A stretch of 7,838 nt of DNA from Vulcanimicrobiota bacterium (GTDB taxonomy: Bacteria; Vulcanimicrobiota; Vulcanimicrobiia; Vulcanimicrobiales; Vulcanimicrobiaceae), in assembly GCA_019233415.1 (NCBI GenBank), contig JAFAMK010000320.1, positions 1 through 7,838 on the forward strand, written 5' to 3'. Position numbers and translations under genes: made by a program. The notes beneath the pieces are model-generated. The model had not been told where the DNA came from. It did not search any database and saw nothing but the letters and a program-made list of their open reading frames with translations. Within the stretch, counting starts at the first letter, position 1. The number at the start of each line of letters is the position of its first letter. This document shows, piece by piece, positions 6,183 through 7,838 of this stretch.

Positions 6183-7398
6183 GCTGTTCGTCGCGTTGCG
6201 CCACCTCCGGTCGGGCGGCGGCCAGACGCTCCTCACGCTGAGTGCGGTCGCCTCCGGCGTCGTCATCGTGGTTTTCGTGACGGCGCTGGTCTTTGGGCTG
6301 CGCGCGTACTACACGCGGCTGCTGACCGACTCGATCCCGCACGTTACGATCACCGCGCAGGATCTCCCGCCGCGCCCGCTTTCGGACGACATCCCGTCGA
6401 GCTCGCTCAGCTCCAGCCGCATCGAGCAGCGCGCGCCGCACCGCAAGTACATCGACAACTGGGCCGCCTTGGCGACGACGATCGGGCGTATCGACAACGT
6501 TCGGTTCGCCGTCCCGACCGTCAGCGGTCAGGGCTTCGTGAGCAAGGGCGGAACGCCCCGCGGCGTGACCGTCGTCGGCACCGATCCGGTCTTGCAAGAC
6601 CGCGTCTCGAACGTCAGCAACGATCTCGTTGCAGGGCACTATCGTGCCCTGCAAACCGGCGAGATCGTGATCGACAACCAAGTCGCCGAAGACCTGCGGC
6701 TCACGATCGGGGACCATATCCGGCTCACCTCGAGCGAGGGGAACAGCAGCACCTTCACCGTCGCCGGCATCTACAGCCCGGAGCTGAACATCACCGGGTT
6801 CGCCTATGTCAATCTGCGCGCCGCAGAAGCTCTCTTCGGGCTCGGTACCAGCGTCAACACGGTCGTGATCAAAGTGCACGACATCTATGCCGCGGACGCT
6901 ACCGCGGCGCACATCGCCCCGCTCGCGCCCTACGAAGTGCGGTCCTGGACCCAGCAATATCCCGGCTTCCTGAGCGAACTGCAAGTGCAGGCCGGGACGG
7001 CGTACATGGTCTCGGCGTTCAGCCTCGGCGCCGCCGCATTCGCGATCGCGGCGATCCTGGTCGTGTCGGTGCTCCAGAAGTCGAAGCAGATCGGCATCCT
7101 GAAAGCCCTCGGTGCGCGCGACGCCCAGATCCGCAGCATCTTCATCCTCGAGGGGCTGGGGATCGGCGTGCTGGGCAGCGTGATCGGCGTGGCGATCGGA
7201 TGTGGGATCGTGTATGCGCTGACGTTTCCGAAAGGCTCATGGGTTGCCGGCCGGCCGCCGAGCCAGCTCTGGCCGGTCGAGTTCATGCCGAATTACATCA
7301 TCGGCGCGGCGCTGTGCGCGATCGTCTCGACGGTCTTGGCCGCGTACCTCCCGGCTCGCCACGCGGCGCGGCTCGATCCGGTCGAGGTGCTGCGGTGA
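6169..7398 (+). CDS. ABC transporter permease, MacB/FtsX type with periplasmic core domain
   Basis: This 409-residue inner-membrane protein has the four-helix layout of the MacB/LolC/FtsX class. A first helix at about 19-44 follows an amphipathic VALRHLRSGG start. Then comes a large periplasmic MacB-type core domain (about 50-272, including VAGIYSPELNITGFAYVNL), and three C-terminal helices at about 278-302, 327-352 and 375-395. The cytoplasmic loop KQIGILKALGARDAQIRSI (about 306-324) is the typical coupling helix that contacts the ATPase, and the ending ARLDPVEVLR is the classic FtsX-domain tail. Transporters of this class usually work by mechanotransmission rather than moving substrate across the inner membrane. 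Unlike MacB itself, the ATPase is a separate protein encoded next. The start overlaps the adaptor stop by 14 bases with GGGACCGG just upstream, indicating coupled translation. The gene contains a perfect inverted repeat at 6629-6654. Confidence 0.94.
   Translation: MGRFELFVALRHLRSGGGQTLLTLSAVASGVVIVVFVTALVFGLRAYYTRLLTDSIPHVTITAQDLPPRPLSDDIPSSSLSSSRIEQRAPHRKYIDNWAALATTIGRIDNVRFAVPTVSGQGFVSKGGTPRGVTVVGTDPVLQDRVSNVSNDLVAGHYRALQTGEIVIDNQVAEDLRLTIGDHIRLTSSEGNSSTFTVAGIYSPELNITGFAYVNLRAAEALFGLGTSVNTVVIKVHDIYAADATAAHIAPLAPYEVRSWTQQYPGFLSELQVQAGTAYMVSAFSLGAAAFAIAAILVVSVLQKSKQIGILKALGARDAQIRSIFILEGLGIGVLGSVIGVAIGCGIVYALTFPKGSWVAGRPPSQLWPVEFMPNYIIGAALCAIVSTVLAAYLPARHAARLDPVEVLR
6629..6654 (+). repeat. 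Perfect 11-bp inverted repeat (hairpin) inside the permease gene
   Basis: The arm TTGCAGGGCAC (6629-6639) is followed by a four-base loop TATC (6640-6643) and its exact reverse complement GTGCCCTGCAA (6644-6654). It encodes part of the LVAGHYRALQTG segment (residues 153-164). There is no T-tract after it, so it does not look like an intrinsic terminator. In mRNA it could form a stable hairpin that affects decay or elongation within the operon. Confidence 0.85.
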
Positions 7399-7838
7399 GC
7401 GGCGCGATCGTCGAAGAGATCGGCCTGCGCAAGACGTATTTCGGGAAGGTCCCCGTTCCGGTGCTGCACGGCGTCGACCTGGCAGTGATGCCGAGCGAAT
7501 TCGTCGCGGTGATCGGGCAGTCGGGCAGCGGAAAATCCACGCTCCTCAACCTGCTCGGCGCACTCGACCATCCGACCGCGGGCGTGGTCCGAATCGCCGG
7601 CCGCGACATTACGGCACTCTCGAGCGACGAGCTCGCGGGAGTCCGAAACACGTCGCTCGGCTTCGTCTTTCAGGAACACGATCTGCTCCCAGAATTCAGC
7701 TGTCTCGAGAACGCGCTCATGTCGATTCTCATCGGCGAGCGCGGCGTTACGCCGGCGGATCGCACGCGCGTCGTCGAGCTGCTCGAACGGGTCGGCCTCG
7801 AGGACGAGCTCGACAAGCGACCCGACGCGATGAGCGGC
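7395..7838 (+). CDS. ABC transporter ATP-binding protein, LolD/MacB type, N-terminal part (3' end outside window)
   Basis: This is the energising subunit of the exporter. It starts at a GTG that overlaps the permease stop in the sequence GTGA (4-base overlap), a standard coupled arrangement. The 148 visible residues include the A-loop region around Tyr15, the Walker A motif GQSGSGKST (41-49), and the Q-loop in FVFQEHDLLPEFSCLEN (Gln93). The H-x-LLPEF-x-x-LEN segment is characteristic of the LolD/MacB/FtsE family. The window ends within the signature motif after DAMSG, whose next residues should be GQ or GE. Walker B, D-loop and H-loop lie beyond the edge, so catalytic completeness cannot be checked. 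Family members are usually 220-240 residues, so about 80 residues are missing. It should dimerise on the cytoplasmic face of the permease and hydrolyse ATP to power export. The frame is absent from long-ORF calls only because it starts with GTG and runs off the end. Confidence 0.95.
   Translation, partial: MSGAIVEEIGLRKTYFGKVPVPVLHGVDLAVMPSEFVAVIGQSGSGKSTLLNLLGALDHPTAGVVRIAGRDITALSSDELAGVRNTSLGFVFQEHDLLPEFSCLENALMSILIGERGVTPADRTRVVELLERVGLEDELDKRPDAMSG

Noticed and set aside
4458..6266. A 602-codon open frame on the minus strand across the adaptor gene
   Set aside because: It is antisense to a clear HlyD-type protein, is Arg/His/Asp-rich with no recognisable domain, and is expected from GC-rich codon bias.
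5920..6984. A 354-codon minus-strand frame opposite the adaptor end and permease start
   Set aside because: Antisense to two recognised transporter genes, with no domain of its own.
1..7838. CRISPR array, tRNA genes, insertion sequences, toxin-antitoxin or defence island
   Set aside because: No regularly spaced repeats, tRNA-like cloverleaf, transposase motifs or paired small toxin-antitoxin genes were seen; a lone methyltransferase tail is not enough to claim a defence system.

Overview
The window is gene-dense, GC-rich bacterial chromosome (or a large replicon) with strongly GC-biased third positions, short intergenic gaps and long antisense shadow frames. The HlyD-type adaptor plus MacB/FtsX-type permease point to a cell with two membranes. 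No rRNA, tRNA, integrase, transposase or CRISPR array is visible, so taxonomy can only be guessed: a high-GC diderm, with candidate phyla such as Eremiobacterota as plausible as Proteobacteria.

Layout, left to right. (1) 1-378, +: the C-terminal part of an MT-A70-type adenine methyltransferase, cut by the window edge. (2) 411-2576, -: a complete DUF255/YyaL-type protein, a thioredoxin-like domain with a CHWC motif fused to an (alpha/alpha) barrel, convergent with the methyltransferase. (3) 2577-2682: a divergent promoter region with a quasi-palindrome and a small hairpin. (4) 2683-3030, +: a 115-residue protein I do not recognise. (5) 3082-3528, +: a four-helix DUF2214 membrane protein. (6) 3531-about 3628, +: the frameshifted and truncated start of a VOC (glyoxalase-like) gene, which ends where the next gene begins. 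(7) 3625-4461, -: a tandem universal stress protein with one intact and one degenerate nucleotide-binding motif. (8) 4462-4712: a 251-base divergent intergenic region with several inverted repeats and a possible 18-codon leader ORF. (9) 4713-7838, +: a tightly coupled operon encoding a membrane-fusion protein, an FtsX/MacB-type permease and an ABC ATPase. The cistrons overlap by 14 and 4 bases, and the ATPase is cut off inside its signature motif at the window end.

The one clear multi-gene system is the adaptor-permease-ATPase set, which should build an ATP-driven pump spanning inner membrane and periplasm. It has the gene order of devBCA but a permease of MacB/LolC style, and its substrate cannot be read from the sequence. 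The rest look like independent housekeeping or accessory genes. I see no convincing new defence or mobile system. The observations most worth a second look are the decayed VOC gene junction, a perfect 11-bp hairpin inside the permease gene, the asymmetric Usp protein with its repeat-rich divergent promoter region, and the orphan 115-residue protein.
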